64,000 nucleotides of DNA from an uncultured Desulfobacterales bacterium (GCA_937915545.1 CALGIJ010000012.1:62001-126000), one strand, 5' to 3'; shown: positions 43,213-53,598, numbered from the stretch's first letter. Numbers and translations: made by a program. The notes: generated from the letters alone by a model not told the origin.

Positions 43213-46200
43213 CTAGAAGGATGGGGCCGACGGCGACCCATGATCCCCGCCGCTGGTCCAGAAGGGCAGGAAATACCGTGCGCCGACAAATGCCCCCTCC
43301 TCCGATTCCGCGCCGAAGGTGAGAATCGACGGCTGAGAGCGCGCCGACTCGCTTATACGGCGCAGCGGGGTGAAGGGTTGACCGCCGGAGTTGGGCACCA
43401 CACCGAGGTTGATCTGCCCAAGATCCTTGCGTTTGAGGATCAAACCATAAAACGACAAATCGTCGGCGTCAAGCTTTCCTGCGTATTGCTTGCCCTGCAC
43501 CAGAGTGTCGGCAATGCGACTCCAGGTCGGCAAAGCACCCAGAGCGCCGCTGATACGGGTCGCCTTGCGGCGCATCGGGCGATTGTCGTCGAAACCGACA
43601 TATACGCCAACGGCATACCCCCCTTCAGCGACAACGCCCTCGCCCCCTTCAGCCACTCCCGGCACATAACCGATGAACGAAGCGTTGGCGTAATTATTGG
43701 CGGTGCCGGTCTTCCCGAGCAGGGGCACCGCGAAGCTCGGCGCCGAATCGCCTTCTTTGGCACCCTTCTCGGCAAGGCCCAGCCTGACCTTGTCCCCAGC
43801 ACTCTTGCCGGTGCCGAACTTGACCACGTTTTCGAGGATACCGCCGAGAGCCAGGCTGCTTTTCTCGTCAATGACCCGTTTCCTCTGCGGAGTCGGCCGA
43901 TAGAGCAAGGTGCCATCCTCAGCCTCGATACGGTCGAGGATGGCAATGACATCGTTGTCACCCTCCTGTCCAGGCTCGCCAAAAGTGGTGATCTCGCCTG
44001 TTACCAGCCCATCGTACATGCGAGTTGTTTCCAGCAGGGTGACGACATTGGAGCCCAGAGGGAAAGAGAGCACCGGTTCCAGCTCCGACGCAATACCAAG
44101 CTGTCTGCCGAGCCGAATGAGATAGTGCAGGCCGACGGTGACGCGGAAGTCCTCGAGCTGCGCCAGTACTTCGAAATTATAGGGCCTCTGCACGGCGAGC
44201 TTGCGATATTCCTCCTCGACCTGGGTCTCGACGAGTTCGATGGCCGCAAAGGACAGCCCATCCCTCGTTTTCACCTCGCCCCAAAAATCCTTGAGTCTCT
44301 CGCCGCCAAGTTCGGCGAGACGGGAATGAAGCCACTGGCCGTCCACCGGTGTCAGGTGAGCGAGGGCACCGCCGTCGCGCAGGAAATAGAGCTGGCCGCT
44401 GACCCGGTCGGCATAGAGGCTTGCCCCGCCGGGGCCACCCGGCACAACGCCGCCGAAAGACGGGAACTGCTCCATCCGTTTGCGGAAGAGGGCGAACTCC
44501 TCGCGCAGGGCCAGCAGTTCGACATACCGATGCTCGAGGACCTGTTTACGGATGGCAAGTTCGTTCGCCTCGGCTTTGGTGGGGGTGACGTCACTGCCCA
44601 GATAATCCTCCTCGACATCTTCACGAAAACGTTCGAAATTGAGGCCATAAGGAAGTTCTTTGAGGATGCGGTATTCGTCTTCCAGGCCATCGAAGACAAA
44701 ATCCGCCTCAATATTCTCCACTGCAACGCGATACGCTGCCTCGCGCAGGGTCTCGCGATTGACATGGATGCCATAACGATCGCGAATACGGGTGCTGTAG
44801 GAGGCATAGGATTCCTCAGTCCCGTCAACCATCCGCGGCGCCAGGCCAATCTTTTCGGCGACCTCACGGAACTGCAAGGGGTTGAGGCGGTCACAGAGAT
44901 GCGCCAGCAGCCACACGGTGGCGACGTTCTCCGAGTAGGCTCCGGCCCAGTCCATCGACACCCACTCGTGGGGACTGCTGTGGTCAGGCCGCGGGAAATA
45001 GGGCAGGCCGTGCAGAACGAAGATATTGCGACTGTTGAGCAGCTTGTCGGCACTGTTCCAACCCAGCTGCAAGGCGGCAGCGTAGACCAGAGTCTTGAAA
45101 GCGGAGCCCATGGTGCGTCTGGCCTGCACGGCGCGGTTGAAGAAGCGGTTTTCACTCCCCCCGACCACGGCGCGGATGGCGCCACCCTCGAGCACCAGGG
45201 CGCCACCCTGTACTTGGGGATATCTCTCCAGGCTCAGTTGGATGTCCCCGTCTTCGGGGAGACCACGCACCGACACCCAGACGCGATCCCCCTGGCGCAG
45301 CTGGGCGATGAGCTGCTCGAGATCGGAGGCCGCCGGCTCGCTCCAGAGATTCTTCTCATATTTGACCCTCGCTTTGAGCAGGTCAACCAGTCCCTGGTGG
45401 TCGATCTGCCCCAGGCCGAGTTTCTTGTCGAGCTCGACGGAAATCTTTACGCCCTTGCCTTTGCCGCCTACCTCGACCACCGTGCCGAAGAGAAATGCGC
45501 CAAGGCGCAGCTCAGAATCGCCGCCATAGTCGAGAGCGGCCAGCTCCTTCTGCACCTCGACGCGTTCGTAGCCGCGCAGGGTGACATCGAGACGTGACAG
45601 TTCGCCGCGCAGAATGGAAAGGCTTCGTTCCTGCAGGTTCTGATCGACACTGGTGACGATGCGCAGCCCGGCGGTGGCGATATTGGCGACCCCGGCGGCC
45701 TCGAGGGCGCCGCTGACCTCACCCTCTGAGAGGGCTTCACGCACCAGGTCCATGACATAATCGAGGGCGAAGCCGACCTTGCCCTGAGAGAAGCGAAGAT
45801 CCTCGGCCAGCGCCCGCCGCTCTTCCTCTTCGCCGATCATCCCCAGCTGACGCATCTTGCCGAGGACGTAGCCGAGACGTTCGCGACCGCGTGACTTGGC
45901 TTCCTCTACCCCCTGGGACGATTTCTTGATGAACGGGTTGTAATAGTTCGGACGTTTGACACTGCCGGCAATGAAGGCGCACTCCGCCAGGGTGAGTTCG
46001 CGGGGTGCCTTGTCGAAATAGTACCTGGCAGCGACACCGAGGCCATGGCCATTGCCGCTGACGAAGAACTGATTGGCGTAGAACTCGAAGATTTTCTCTT
46101 TGGGATAGTGGTACTCAAGCCGCAGAGCGAAAACAAGTTCTTTAAGCTTGGCCTCTATAGACCTGTTTTCACGTTTAAAGAGATTCTTGGCGGTCTGTTG

Positions 46201-46575
46201 GGTGAGGGTACTCCCTCCCTGAACCACCTTCCCCGCCTGAACATTGCGCACCAGAGCCCGGCCGATGCCCACCGGGTCGAAGCCAAAGTGAGAGAAGAAG
46301 CGCTCGTCTTCGGACGCCACCAAAGCGTTGACGAAATTCCTCGGTATCTCCTCGAAGGTGACGTACTGACGGTGGGCGTTATCGAAGAACACGCCAAGTT
46401 GCGTGGCGCCGTCGTTGTAATAGACTTTGCTCTCCTTGCCGAGGATGTTGCGGATGTTCTCCTGGCGGATCTCATCGCCGGGTTCGACGACAACCATCCA
46501 GTACACCCAGCCAAGGCCGGCCCCGACAAGGGCAACCGAGACGGCTATGGCCGTAAGAAATAACCTTTTGATCAT
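43213..46575 (-). CDS. class A penicillin-binding protein with long insertion
   Basis: A 1,120-residue bifunctional peptidoglycan synthase. One N-terminal membrane anchor (about 5-30) precedes a GT51 glycosyltransferase domain: E89 in VASEDERFFSHFGFD, and QGGSTLTQQTAKNLF. The transpeptidase motifs follow: SAFK (491-494), SEN (547-549) and KTG (954-956). SxxK to SxN spacing is normal, but SxN to KTG is about 405 residues, roughly double the usual. A charged helical insertion spans about 585-810. All catalytic residues are present, so it should be active. No Shine-Dalgarno sequence precedes the ATG. It is divergent from the lytic transglycosylase gene. Confidence 0.9.
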   Translation of the reverse strand: MIKRLFLTAIAVSVALVGAGLGWVYWMVVVEPGDEIRQENIRNILGKESKVYYNDGATQLGVFFDNAHRQYVTFEEIPRNFVNALVASEDERFFSHFGFDPVGIGRALVRNVQAGKVVQGGSTLTQQTAKNLFKRENRSIEAKLKELVFALRLEYHYPKEKIFEFYANQFFVSGNGHGLGVAARYYFDKAPRELTLAECAFIAGSVKRPNYYNPFIKKSSQGVEEAKSRGRERLGYVLGKMRQLGMIGEEEERRALAEDLRFSQGKVGFALDYVMDLVREALSEGEVSGALEAAGVANIATAGLRIVTSVDQNLQERSLSILRGELSRLDVTLRGYERVEVQKELAALDYGGDSELRLGAFLFGTVVEVGGKGKGVKISVELDKKLGLGQIDHQGLVDLLKARVKYEKNLWSEPAASDLEQLIAQLRQGDRVWVSVRGLPEDGDIQLSLERYPQVQGGALVLEGGAIRAVVGGSENRFFNRAVQARRTMGSAFKTLVYAAALQLGWNSADKLLNSRNIFVLHGLPYFPRPDHSSPHEWVSMDWAGAYSENVATVWLLAHLCDRLNPLQFREVAEKIGLAPRMVDGTEESYASYSTRIRDRYGIHVNRETLREAAYRVAVENIEADFVFDGLEDEYRILKELPYGLNFERFREDVEEDYLGSDVTPTKAEANELAIRKQVLEHRYVELLALREEFALFRKRMEQFPSFGGVVPGGPGGASLYADRVSGQLYFLRDGGALAHLTPVDGQWLHSRLAELGGERLKDFWGEVKTRDGLSFAAIELVETQVEEEYRKLAVQRPYNFEVLAQLEDFRVTVGLHYLIRLGRQLGIASELEPVLSFPLGSNVVTLLETTRMYDGLVTGEITTFGEPGQEGDNDVIAILDRIEAEDGTLLYRPTPQRKRVIDEKSSLALGGILENVVKFGTGKSAGDKVRLGLAEKGAKEGDSAPSFAVPLLGKTGTANNYANASFIGYVPGVAEGGEGVVAEGGYAVGVYVGFDDNRPMRRKATRISGALGALPTWSRIADTLVQGKQYAGKLDADDLSFYGLILKRKDLGQINLGVVPNSGGQPFTPLRRISESARSQPSILTFGAESEEGAFVGARYFLPFWTSGGDHGSPSAPSF

Positions 46576-46816
46576 TGTGATGGAGGGAAAGGGGTGAAAA
46601 CGCGGCGAAAGAGGATGGAAAGCGCAACCTCGACGGTCACTTGGGCGTATAATTCTTGCATTTGGCAGAGAGTTCGGTTTTTATACCCAAGATTGGCGGT
46701 GCCGAACCGACAAAACGGAATGTACAAGGTTATCGAAGATATCTCAACAGACGAGTGTGCCCGACCACGGTCTTTTCCTGGGACTGGGAATCTGCGGACA
46801 ACAACCGGACTGGATA

Positions 46817-48529
46817 ATGCTACGACCCTACCATACGATCACTACCACCCTTCTTTTCGCCTCTGTGCTGCTTCTTTTCTCGGGCTGCGCCGACACCATC
46901 CGCTACACGCATATCGACCGCCCTTCCCTGGCAGTCGTCAAAGACGACAGCACCGCTGAAGACACCGACCAGGACCTGCAGGCCACCGAGCAAGAAATGT
47001 GCCTCGACGAGGAATTGAAGGAGCTTAGCCTGACAGGTATGTGGAACGGAGCCGATGCGCCGATGAGCCTCGACCCCACCCTGGATACCACCTTCGAATT
47101 TCCGGTGGTATTCAACAAGCAGGTGCACATGTACCTCGAGTACTTCCAGAATGGCTTCCGCAACCAGTTTGCCGAGTGGCTGCGCCGTTCCGCCGTGTAT
47201 GTGCCGATGATGGAAGCGGCGCTCAGCGAGGCTGGCCTGCCCCGCGACCTCGTCTATCTGGCGATGATCGAAAGCGGCTACAACCCCTTCGCCTGTTCCC
47301 GTTCCAATGCCGTCGGCATCTGGCAGTTCATGGAGGGTACCGGGCAGCAATACAACCTGACCATCGACCGCTACCTTGACGAACGCCGCGATCCCGAAAA
47401 ATCGACCCAGGCGGCGGTGGCGTTTCTCTCCGATCTCTACAAGGAATTCGGCGACTGGCACCTTGCCGTGGCAGCTTACAATGGCGGCCCCAACAAGATC
47501 CGCATCGGCCTCAGCAAATACAAGGTCGACAACTTCTGGGATCTCGCCGAGCAGGATTACCTCGCACTCGAGACCAAACGCTACGTACCCAAACTGATCG
47601 CCGCACTGATCATCGCCCGCCAGCCGGAAAAATTCGGCTTCGCCGGCCTCGAACCTCTTTCCCCCCCGAAATTCGACCTGCTCACCACCCCACCGGGCAT
47701 GGGCCTCGACGCCATCGCCCTGCTCACCAGCAGCCCCAAGGAAACCATCAAGAAACTCAACCCTCAGCTGCGACAAGACAGAGTACCGCTCAATACCAGT
47801 GGCTATGAAGTGAAGGTGCCGGCCAACACCGCCGCCCTGGCAATGAAGAACATGCCACGTCTGCACTCGACGGTCACCACAGCCTACAAGACCCATAAGA
47901 TCCGCAAGGGCGACAGCCTTGCCTCCATTGCCGCCGACTACGATATCAACAGAACCACCCTGCTCAAAGCCAACAACCTGAGAAGCGGCAAGCTCAATAC
48001 TGGCCAGAACCTGCGCATCCCCTACAACACCGTCTCCTACCAACTGCTTCCGGAAAATATCGCCAAGGCCAGGGCGGCCGGCAACGACGGTTTGGTCATG
48101 CATCGTGTCAAGAGCGGCGAGACACTGTCGCGTGTCGCCACCCTGTACGGAGTCAGCTCGGAGACGATCATGGCCTGGAACAACATCAAAAATCCAAGAT
48201 CTTTGCAGGTCGGCACCCAGCTAGCCCTCTATCTCGATAACAGGGAAGCGGCGGCCCCCGCGGCCAGGGTCGAACACATCGCCATGGAAAAACCAGCCAC
48301 CCCTGGCAAGAGCGACAGGATGCTCGTCCTCAAGGCCGACAAGCGCAAGCTCCACATCACCGAAACTTCCACCGCTGACGCCCTGGCCTCTTATCAAGTA
48401 CAGAACGGCGACACCCTCTATTCCATCTCGCAGAAAGTCAACATCTCTACTAGCGAGATCAAGAAGTGGAACAACCTCAAGTCCGACACCATCATCCCTG
48501 GCGACGTCCTCAAGTTGAAGAAAGCCTGA
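46817..48529 (+). CDS. mltD: membrane-bound lytic murein transglycosylase with three LysM domains (MltD-like)
   Basis: A 570-residue lipoprotein (signal ending LLFSGC). The SLT domain (about 115-245) shows the catalytic glutamate in AMIESGYNP, then SRSNAVGIWQFMEGTGQQY and AVAAYNGGPNKI, as in MltD. Three LysM peptidoglycan-binding repeats follow: HKIRKGDSLASIAADY, HRVKSGETLSRVATLY and YQVQNGDTLYSISQKV. It cleaves glycan strands to anhydro-muropeptides. The ATG at 46817 was chosen for the signal peptide; upstream codons are not family-like. It is divergent from the PBP gene across a 241-base gap that has a TATAAT at 46648-46653 but no good -35 box. Confidence 0.92.
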   Translation: MLRPYHTITTTLLFASVLLLFSGCADTIRYTHIDRPSLAVVKDDSTAEDTDQDLQATEQEMCLDEELKELSLTGMWNGADAPMSLDPTLDTTFEFPVVFNKQVHMYLEYFQNGFRNQFAEWLRRSAVYVPMMEAALSEAGLPRDLVYLAMIESGYNPFACSRSNAVGIWQFMEGTGQQYNLTIDRYLDERRDPEKSTQAAVAFLSDLYKEFGDWHLAVAAYNGGPNKIRIGLSKYKVDNFWDLAEQDYLALETKRYVPKLIAALIIARQPEKFGFAGLEPLSPPKFDLLTTPPGMGLDAIALLTSSPKETIKKLNPQLRQDRVPLNTSGYEVKVPANTAALAMKNMPRLHSTVTTAYKTHKIRKGDSLASIAADYDINRTTLLKANNLRSGKLNTGQNLRIPYNTVSYQLLPENIAKARAAGNDGLVMHRVKSGETLSRVATLYGVSSETIMAWNNIKNPRSLQVGTQLALYLDNREAAAPAARVEHIAMEKPATPGKSDRMLVLKADKRKLHITETSTADALASYQVQNGDTLYSISQKVNISTSEIKKWNNLKSDTIIPGDVLKLKKA

Positions 48530-48700
48530 TTCGGTGTTGCGGCACGCCCCGCTCCCTTCATGACACGATGACGGGGGCGGAAGGAAATCCTCCTCCGCGT
48601 CCTCTTGGGCTGTATCCGTCCCCCGTTTGAGCCTCAGCCACTGCCTCGCACGTACAAGTTACTCCCACTCCTTCTCTCCTTTACGCGACTACCACAGCCA

Positions 48701-49933
48701 ATGCAGCATGACAGTGACCAAGAGTTTCAGTTGCAGGGCGAAGATGTTCCCTGGCCAAGCTGCGACTACAATGGCGAAGTGCAAACCCTGCGCATTGGTG
48801 AAAAGACCGTTCTCCTTATCGGCACCGCCCATGTCAGCCGCGAGTCGGTACAGCTTGTGGAAGAAGTCATTACCCGCGAACATCCCGACGGCGTCTGTCT
48901 GGAACTCGACCGTAATCGCTACCTTGCTCTTACCCGAAAAGGCCAGTGGCAGGAACTCGACTTGCGCACCATCATCCGCAGAAAGCAACTCAGTACTCTG
49001 CTCGTTTCGTTGCTGCTCGCCTCCTACCAGAAAAGGCTCGGCGACGACCTCGGGGTCTCGCCGGGAGCGGAACTCCTGGCGGCAGCCGAACGCTGCGAAT
49101 CTCTTGCCATCCCATACTTCTTCTGCGACCGCGATGTGCGCGTCACGCTGCGCCGTGCTTGGAAGCTGACATCTTTGTGGAAGAAAAACCTGCTCCTCGC
49201 CTCTCTGCTCACTTCATTCTTCGACGACAGCAAGCTCAGCGAAGAGCAATTGCGCGAGCTCAAACAACAGGACATGCTCGCCAAGCTTCTCGAGGAACTG
49301 GGCGGGGAACATCCCGCGCTCAAGCAGGTGCTCATCGACGAGCGTGACCTCTATCTTGCCGAAAAAATCAGGGAAACTCCGGGACAGCGTCTCGTAGCAG
49401 TGATCGGCGCCGGCCATGTGTCTGGCGTTCTGCGCCATCTCGGCGAAGACAACAGCGGACGCATCGCCGAAATCGAACGCATTCCAGAAGTCTCGCGAGG
49501 CTATAAAGTGGCGGGCTGGGCCATCCCCTTGTTCATCGTCGGCTCCATCGCCTATCTCGGCTTGCACAAAGGGGCGGATATCGCCGGAGAGAGCATGCTC
49601 TACTGGATCCTCGCCAATGGCATTCCCACTTCTCTGGGCGCCCTGCTCGCCCTTGGCCACCCGATGACCGTCCTCTCCGCCTTTGTTGCCTCCCCCTTTA
49701 CCAGCCTCTCACCGCTGATTGGCGCCGGCTACGTGTGCGCTTTCGTGCAGTTGCTGACCATGCCACCGAAAGTATCCGAAATCGAGACCTCGCGTCGCGA
49801 CCTGTTCAGCCTGCGCGGCTGGTGGCGCAACCGACTGTTGCGTATTTTCCTGGTCTTTCTTCTTACCAGCCTTGGCTCCGTCCTCGGTACGTGGCTCGGC
49901 GGTTATCGCATCGCCACCACCCTGTTGACGTGA
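48701..49933 (+). CDS. TraB/PrgY-family membrane protein
   Basis: A 410-residue protein of the TraB (GumN-related) family. The N-terminal domain has the two GxxH motifs, LIGTAHVSRESV and VIGAGHVSGV, and ELDRNRY, the likely metal/catalytic core shared with TIKI-type metalloproteases. The C-terminal third has several transmembrane helices (GWAIPLFIVGSIAYLG, LLALGHPMTVLSAFVASPF, IFLVFLLTSLGSVLG). Relatives in enterococci limit pheromone response by an unknown route; the role in this organism is not known. The start at 48701 lacks a clear ribosome site, and the frame extends 32 codons upstream. Confidence 0.85.
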   Translation: MQHDSDQEFQLQGEDVPWPSCDYNGEVQTLRIGEKTVLLIGTAHVSRESVQLVEEVITREHPDGVCLELDRNRYLALTRKGQWQELDLRTIIRRKQLSTLLVSLLLASYQKRLGDDLGVSPGAELLAAAERCESLAIPYFFCDRDVRVTLRRAWKLTSLWKKNLLLASLLTSFFDDSKLSEEQLRELKQQDMLAKLLEELGGEHPALKQVLIDERDLYLAEKIRETPGQRLVAVIGAGHVSGVLRHLGEDNSGRIAEIERIPEVSRGYKVAGWAIPLFIVGSIAYLGLHKGADIAGESMLYWILANGIPTSLGALLALGHPMTVLSAFVASPFTSLSPLIGAGYVCAFVQLLTMPPKVSEIETSRRDLFSLRGWWRNRLLRIFLVFLLTSLGSVLGTWLGGYRIATTLLT

Positions 49934-50021
49934 AGTGGCAACTGCGCGCAGACGCTGCCAGCGACCTTCTCGTCCACGACCTTTTTTCCCCGATCCCCCT
50001 TACCGTCCTGAACATACCGAA

Positions 50022-50357
50022 ATGACAGAAAAGCTCCCCCAACAATCCCCGGCCCTCAGCACCCGTCAGAAACAGTTTCTCAAGGCCCTCGCCCACCCCA
50101 TGGCACCGCTGGTGCTCATCGGCAAGGAAGGCCTCAGTCCGGCAGTACTCGCCACCATTGACAAGGAGCTTGCCAACCACGAGTTGCTGAAAGTCAAAAT
50201 AGGCAACAACAGCGGCCTGGAGCGTCATGAAACCTCGGCGACCATCGCTGCCGCCAGCGACAGCAGCCTGGTCCAGGTGATCGGCAAGACCATCGTCCTC
50301 TACAGGCCCAATCCCGACAAACCCAAGGAACGGCGCATAGTTTTGCCGAAGAAGTAG
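50022..50357 (+). CDS. yhbY: YhbY-family ribosome-assembly RNA-binding protein (CRM domain)
   Basis: A 111-residue single CRM domain protein. STRQKQFLKALAHPMAPLVLIGKEGLS and the following helix AVLATIDKELANHELLKVKIGN are the YhbY pattern, and VIGKTIVLYRPNPDKPKERRI ends the domain. The family associates with pre-50S particles. The ATG at 50022 was chosen because the domain begins soon after it; upstream codons are low-complexity. It follows the TraB-family gene by 88 bases. Confidence 0.88.
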   Translation: MTEKLPQQSPALSTRQKQFLKALAHPMAPLVLIGKEGLSPAVLATIDKELANHELLKVKIGNNSGLERHETSATIAAASDSSLVQVIGKTIVLYRPNPDKPKERRIVLPKK

Positions 50358-50480
50358 GGGCGAATCAGGGCTGAGCGGCAGCAAACGACCCTCTACCAAA
50401 GGCCACTGCCGCAAGAGAATGCCGGCAGAGGGCTCACTGCAAGAATTCCGCCTCCTAGCGCTCCGCCCAGTCCAGTTCCG

Positions 50481-51254
50481 TCAATGGCGCAGTTCGATTA
50501 GTTCGAGGGGGCGGTGCTGCTCGGCGATTGCCAGGGTGGTATCGCCCCATTCGGCCACAGCTGCCAGTGCGGCGCCACGCGCCAGAGCCGGCGTGTTGTT
50601 GGTCTCGCTCAAGTGGGCGAGCACAGCGACCTGCAGATGATCGGCAATCAGCCTGGCGAGGGCCTCTGCCCCCTGTTCGTTGCTGAGATGACCGGTGACG
50701 GAACGCACGCGCTGCTGCAGCGGCAAGGGGTAAGGGCCGTTACGCAGCATGTCGAGATTGTGGTTGAACTCGACGATGAGTGCCTCGCAGCCACCAAGGC
50801 GCCGCTCGATGAGATGCGTCACCTTCCCGGTGTCGGTGCAATAGCCGAGACGGTGGCGACCATCGCTGACGACAAAACCCACCGGATCGATGGTGTCGTG
50901 TGAAATGGGGAAGGAACGCACCGTCAAGCCGCCACAGACGACTTCCTCGCCGGTGGCGAACTCATGAATCGTATGGGGTCTGCCGATTCTCTTTTCCGCT
51001 CCCCGCAGAGTGCCGACGTTGGCATGAAGGGGAATCCTGTATCTCCTCGAAACGACCCCCGCCCCACAGATATGATCGTCATGCTCGTGAGTGAGGAAGA
51101 TTCCGGCGATACAGGCCAAGCTGCGATCGATGCCTTGCATCCTCGCCTCCAGTTCCTTACCGGAAAATCCAGCATCGATGAGAATGGCGCTGCCCCCACC
51201 TTCGATATAGACCGCATTACCCTTGCTGCCACTGCCGAGTAGCGAGAATTTCAT
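50481..51254 (-). CDS. MBL-fold metallohydrolase (YycJ/WalJ type)
   Basis: A 257-residue metallo-beta-lactamase-fold protein. FSLLGSGSKGNAVYIEGG, then the metal site THEHDDH (H56, H58, D60, H61), PISHDTIDPVG, CTDTG and GHLSNEQGAEALA match the YycJ/WalJ branch, a predicted exonuclease-type group. GGAG lies six bases before the ATG at 51254. It is transcribed toward the yhbY end, with no close partner gene. Confidence 0.9.
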   Translation of the reverse strand: MKFSLLGSGSKGNAVYIEGGGSAILIDAGFSGKELEARMQGIDRSLACIAGIFLTHEHDDHICGAGVVSRRYRIPLHANVGTLRGAEKRIGRPHTIHEFATGEEVVCGGLTVRSFPISHDTIDPVGFVVSDGRHRLGYCTDTGKVTHLIERRLGGCEALIVEFNHNLDMLRNGPYPLPLQQRVRSVTGHLSNEQGAEALARLIADHLQVAVLAHLSETNNTPALARGAALAAVAEWGDTTLAIAEQHRPLELIELRH

Positions 51255-51457
51255 CATCAACTCCAAGGGGGGCCCGATCATCCCCGGTCAAATCGGGGAA
51301 GTGCCCTTGCCGGCTCTGTTGCAGAAGCACGGTACCCGGTGCACTACCTTTCACTGCCCGTTTGGGGAACCTGTTCATCTTTTTGCCTGGAAACGCGCAC
51401 TCTGGGCAGCCGAAACTCGTCAACATCGCCCAAGGCCGTGAATGCAGCGGATGACAT

Positions 51458-51491
51458 AAAAAAAGCCGACTCCATGGCGAGAGTCGGCTTT
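51458..51491 (-). terminator. terminator of the rimP-pnp operon
   Basis: GCCGACTC (51465-51472) pairs with GAGTCGGC (51481-51488), extended by the flanking A/T pairs. On the minus strand it is followed by seven T (A-run 51458-51464 on the plus strand). It lies 22 bases after the pnp stop and closes the long minus-strand operon. Confidence 0.85.
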
Positions 51492-51513
51492 CTGGAATTC
51501 ACCGGCGAGGAGC

Positions 51514-53598
51514 TCAGCTCTGCTCTTCGAGGATGGCCTTGCGGCTCAAGCGGATACGGCCACGGTTGTCGACGTCGAGTACCTTGACCTCGATGACATC
51601 GCCCTCTTTGACCACATCGGTGACCTTGGCAACGCGCTTGATATCGAGCTCGGAGATGTGCACCAGGCCATCGGTACCCGGAAGGATCTCAACGAATGCA
51701 CCGAAATCCTTTATGGTTTTGACCGTGCCCTTATAGACTGCGCCAATCTCCGCCTCAGCGGTGATAGCCTTTACTTTCAGCAGCAGAGCGTCGGCCAGTT
51801 CGCCGTTGAGGGCGAACATCTTCACCAGGCCGGAATCGTCGACCTCGATCTTGGCGTCGAATTCGGCCGACAGCTCTTTGATGATCTTGCCGCCCGGGCC
51901 GATGATATCGCGGATCTTCTCGGGGTTGATCTTGTGGACGAGATACTTCGGGGCATGCTCGGCGATCTCGTCGCGAGATTTGGAGATGCTCTTTTCCATT
52001 TCGCCAAGAATGTGGATGCGTCCCGCTTTGGCCTGGGCCAGGGCCTTGCCCATGATCTGCCGGTCGACACCATCGATCTTGATATCCATCTGCAGCGAGG
52101 TGATGCCAATGGCGGTGCCCACCACTTTAAAGTCCATGTCACCGAGATGGTCCTCGTCACCGAGAATGTCGGAGAGGATGACGACATTGTCGCCCTCTTT
52201 GATCAGGCCCATGGCGATACCCGACACTGGGCTCTTCAGGGGGACGCCGGCGTCCATCATCGCCATGCTGCCACCACAGACGGTGGCCATGGAGGAGGAG
52301 CCGTTCGACTCAAGGACCTCGGAGACGACGCGAATCGAGTAGGGAAAATCCTCTTCCGCCGGCAACACCGCTTCGAGACCGCGCGTGGCGAGATTGCCAT
52401 GGCCGATATCGCGACGCGAGGGGCCACGCAGGCCGCGAACCTCGCCAACCGAGTAGGGCGGGAAGTTATAGTGCAACATGAAGCGGTTGACCACCTCGCC
52501 GTGCAGGGTCTCGACGCGCTGCTTGTCGCGTTCGCTACCGAGGGTAGTCGACACCAGGGCCTGGGTCTCACCACGGGTGAACAAGGCCGAGCCGTGGGTG
52601 CGGGGCAGATATCCGATCTCGCAGCTGATATTGCGGACCTCGTCGAACTTCCTGCCGCCGATGCGGATATTGCTGGTGACGATTTTCTCGCGCATGAAGG
52701 ATTTCTTGAATGCAGAAAGAAGCTCGCCGATCTGCCGCTTGCGCTCGCCAGCCGGATCGATGGTGGCAACCACCTCGGCCTTGAGCTGATCGGAGAGGCG
52801 GGAACGCTCCATCTTGTCGGCACAAGAAAATACCTTCTCCATGCCGCCAGCAGCAATCGCGCGCACCCTGGCCTGAAGCTCACTGTCGATCTCGGGAACG
52901 GTCACCGTGCGCTTTTCTTTTCCCGACGACTTCTGCAACTGCTCCTGGATGTCGATAAGGGGCTGCAGATGCTCGAAAGCATAGAAGATGCCGCCCAGCA
53001 CCTCATCCTCACTGAGCTCGTCAGCCTTGCCCTCGACCATGACCACGGCGCTCCTGGTGCAGGCGACGACGATTTCCATGGTCGAGTTTTTCAACTCGGA
53101 AAGCGAGGGATTGAGCACATAGCGCCCTTCAATGCAGCCGACGCGCCCTCCGGCCACCGGGCCCTGGAAGGGAATATCGGAAAGAGTCAGGGCACAGGAA
53201 GCCCCTGTCAGGGCAAGAACATCGGGCTGCACTTCCTGGTCGGCGGACAGGACGGTGGCGATGACCTGGGTCTCAGCGGAATAGCCGGAGGCGAAAAGGG
53301 GGCGCAGCGGGCGGTCGATGATGCGGCAGGTGAGCACCTCGTTATCGCTGGGGCGGCCGATCTCGCGGCGGAAATAGTTGCCGGGAATGCGCCCGACGGA
53401 GGCAAGTTTCTCCTGATATTCAATGGTCAGGGGGAGAAAACCGGCCTCGGGGTTGTTGTCGGGGGCGCCGACAGCAGTAATCAGCACCATGGTGTCACCA
53501 CAGCGCACCACCACAGAGCCCGAAGCCTGCTTGGCGATTTTTCCCGTTTCGATGGCGATGATCTTCCCGCCGATTTCCGCTTCAACTTTATTCAACAT
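51514..53598 (-). CDS. pnp: polyribonucleotide nucleotidyltransferase
   Basis: A 694-residue PNPase, a 3'-5' phosphorolytic exoribonuclease. Two RNase PH domains are seen (VGRIPGNYFRREIGRPSDNEVLTCRIIDRPLRPLF, and FTRGETQALVSTTLGSERDKQ with FPPYSVGEVRGLRGPSRRDIGHG), plus a KH domain (IIGPGGKIIKELS) and a C-terminal S1 domain (GAVYKGTVKTIKDFGAFVEI). The catalytic region DILGDEDHLGDMDFKVVGT is intact. The ATG at 53598 has GGAG six bases upstream. It is last in the operon after rpsO, with a long hairpin between the two. Confidence 0.97.
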   Translation of the reverse strand: MLNKVEAEIGGKIIAIETGKIAKQASGSVVVRCGDTMVLITAVGAPDNNPEAGFLPLTIEYQEKLASVGRIPGNYFRREIGRPSDNEVLTCRIIDRPLRPLFASGYSAETQVIATVLSADQEVQPDVLALTGASCALTLSDIPFQGPVAGGRVGCIEGRYVLNPSLSELKNSTMEIVVACTRSAVVMVEGKADELSEDEVLGGIFYAFEHLQPLIDIQEQLQKSSGKEKRTVTVPEIDSELQARVRAIAAGGMEKVFSCADKMERSRLSDQLKAEVVATIDPAGERKRQIGELLSAFKKSFMREKIVTSNIRIGGRKFDEVRNISCEIGYLPRTHGSALFTRGETQALVSTTLGSERDKQRVETLHGEVVNRFMLHYNFPPYSVGEVRGLRGPSRRDIGHGNLATRGLEAVLPAEEDFPYSIRVVSEVLESNGSSSMATVCGGSMAMMDAGVPLKSPVSGIAMGLIKEGDNVVILSDILGDEDHLGDMDFKVVGTAIGITSLQMDIKIDGVDRQIMGKALAQAKAGRIHILGEMEKSISKSRDEIAEHAPKYLVHKINPEKIRDIIGPGGKIIKELSAEFDAKIEVDDSGLVKMFALNGELADALLLKVKAITAEAEIGAVYKGTVKTIKDFGAFVEILPGTDGLVHISELDIKRVAKVTDVVKEGDVIEVKVLDVDNRGRIRLSRKAILEEQS

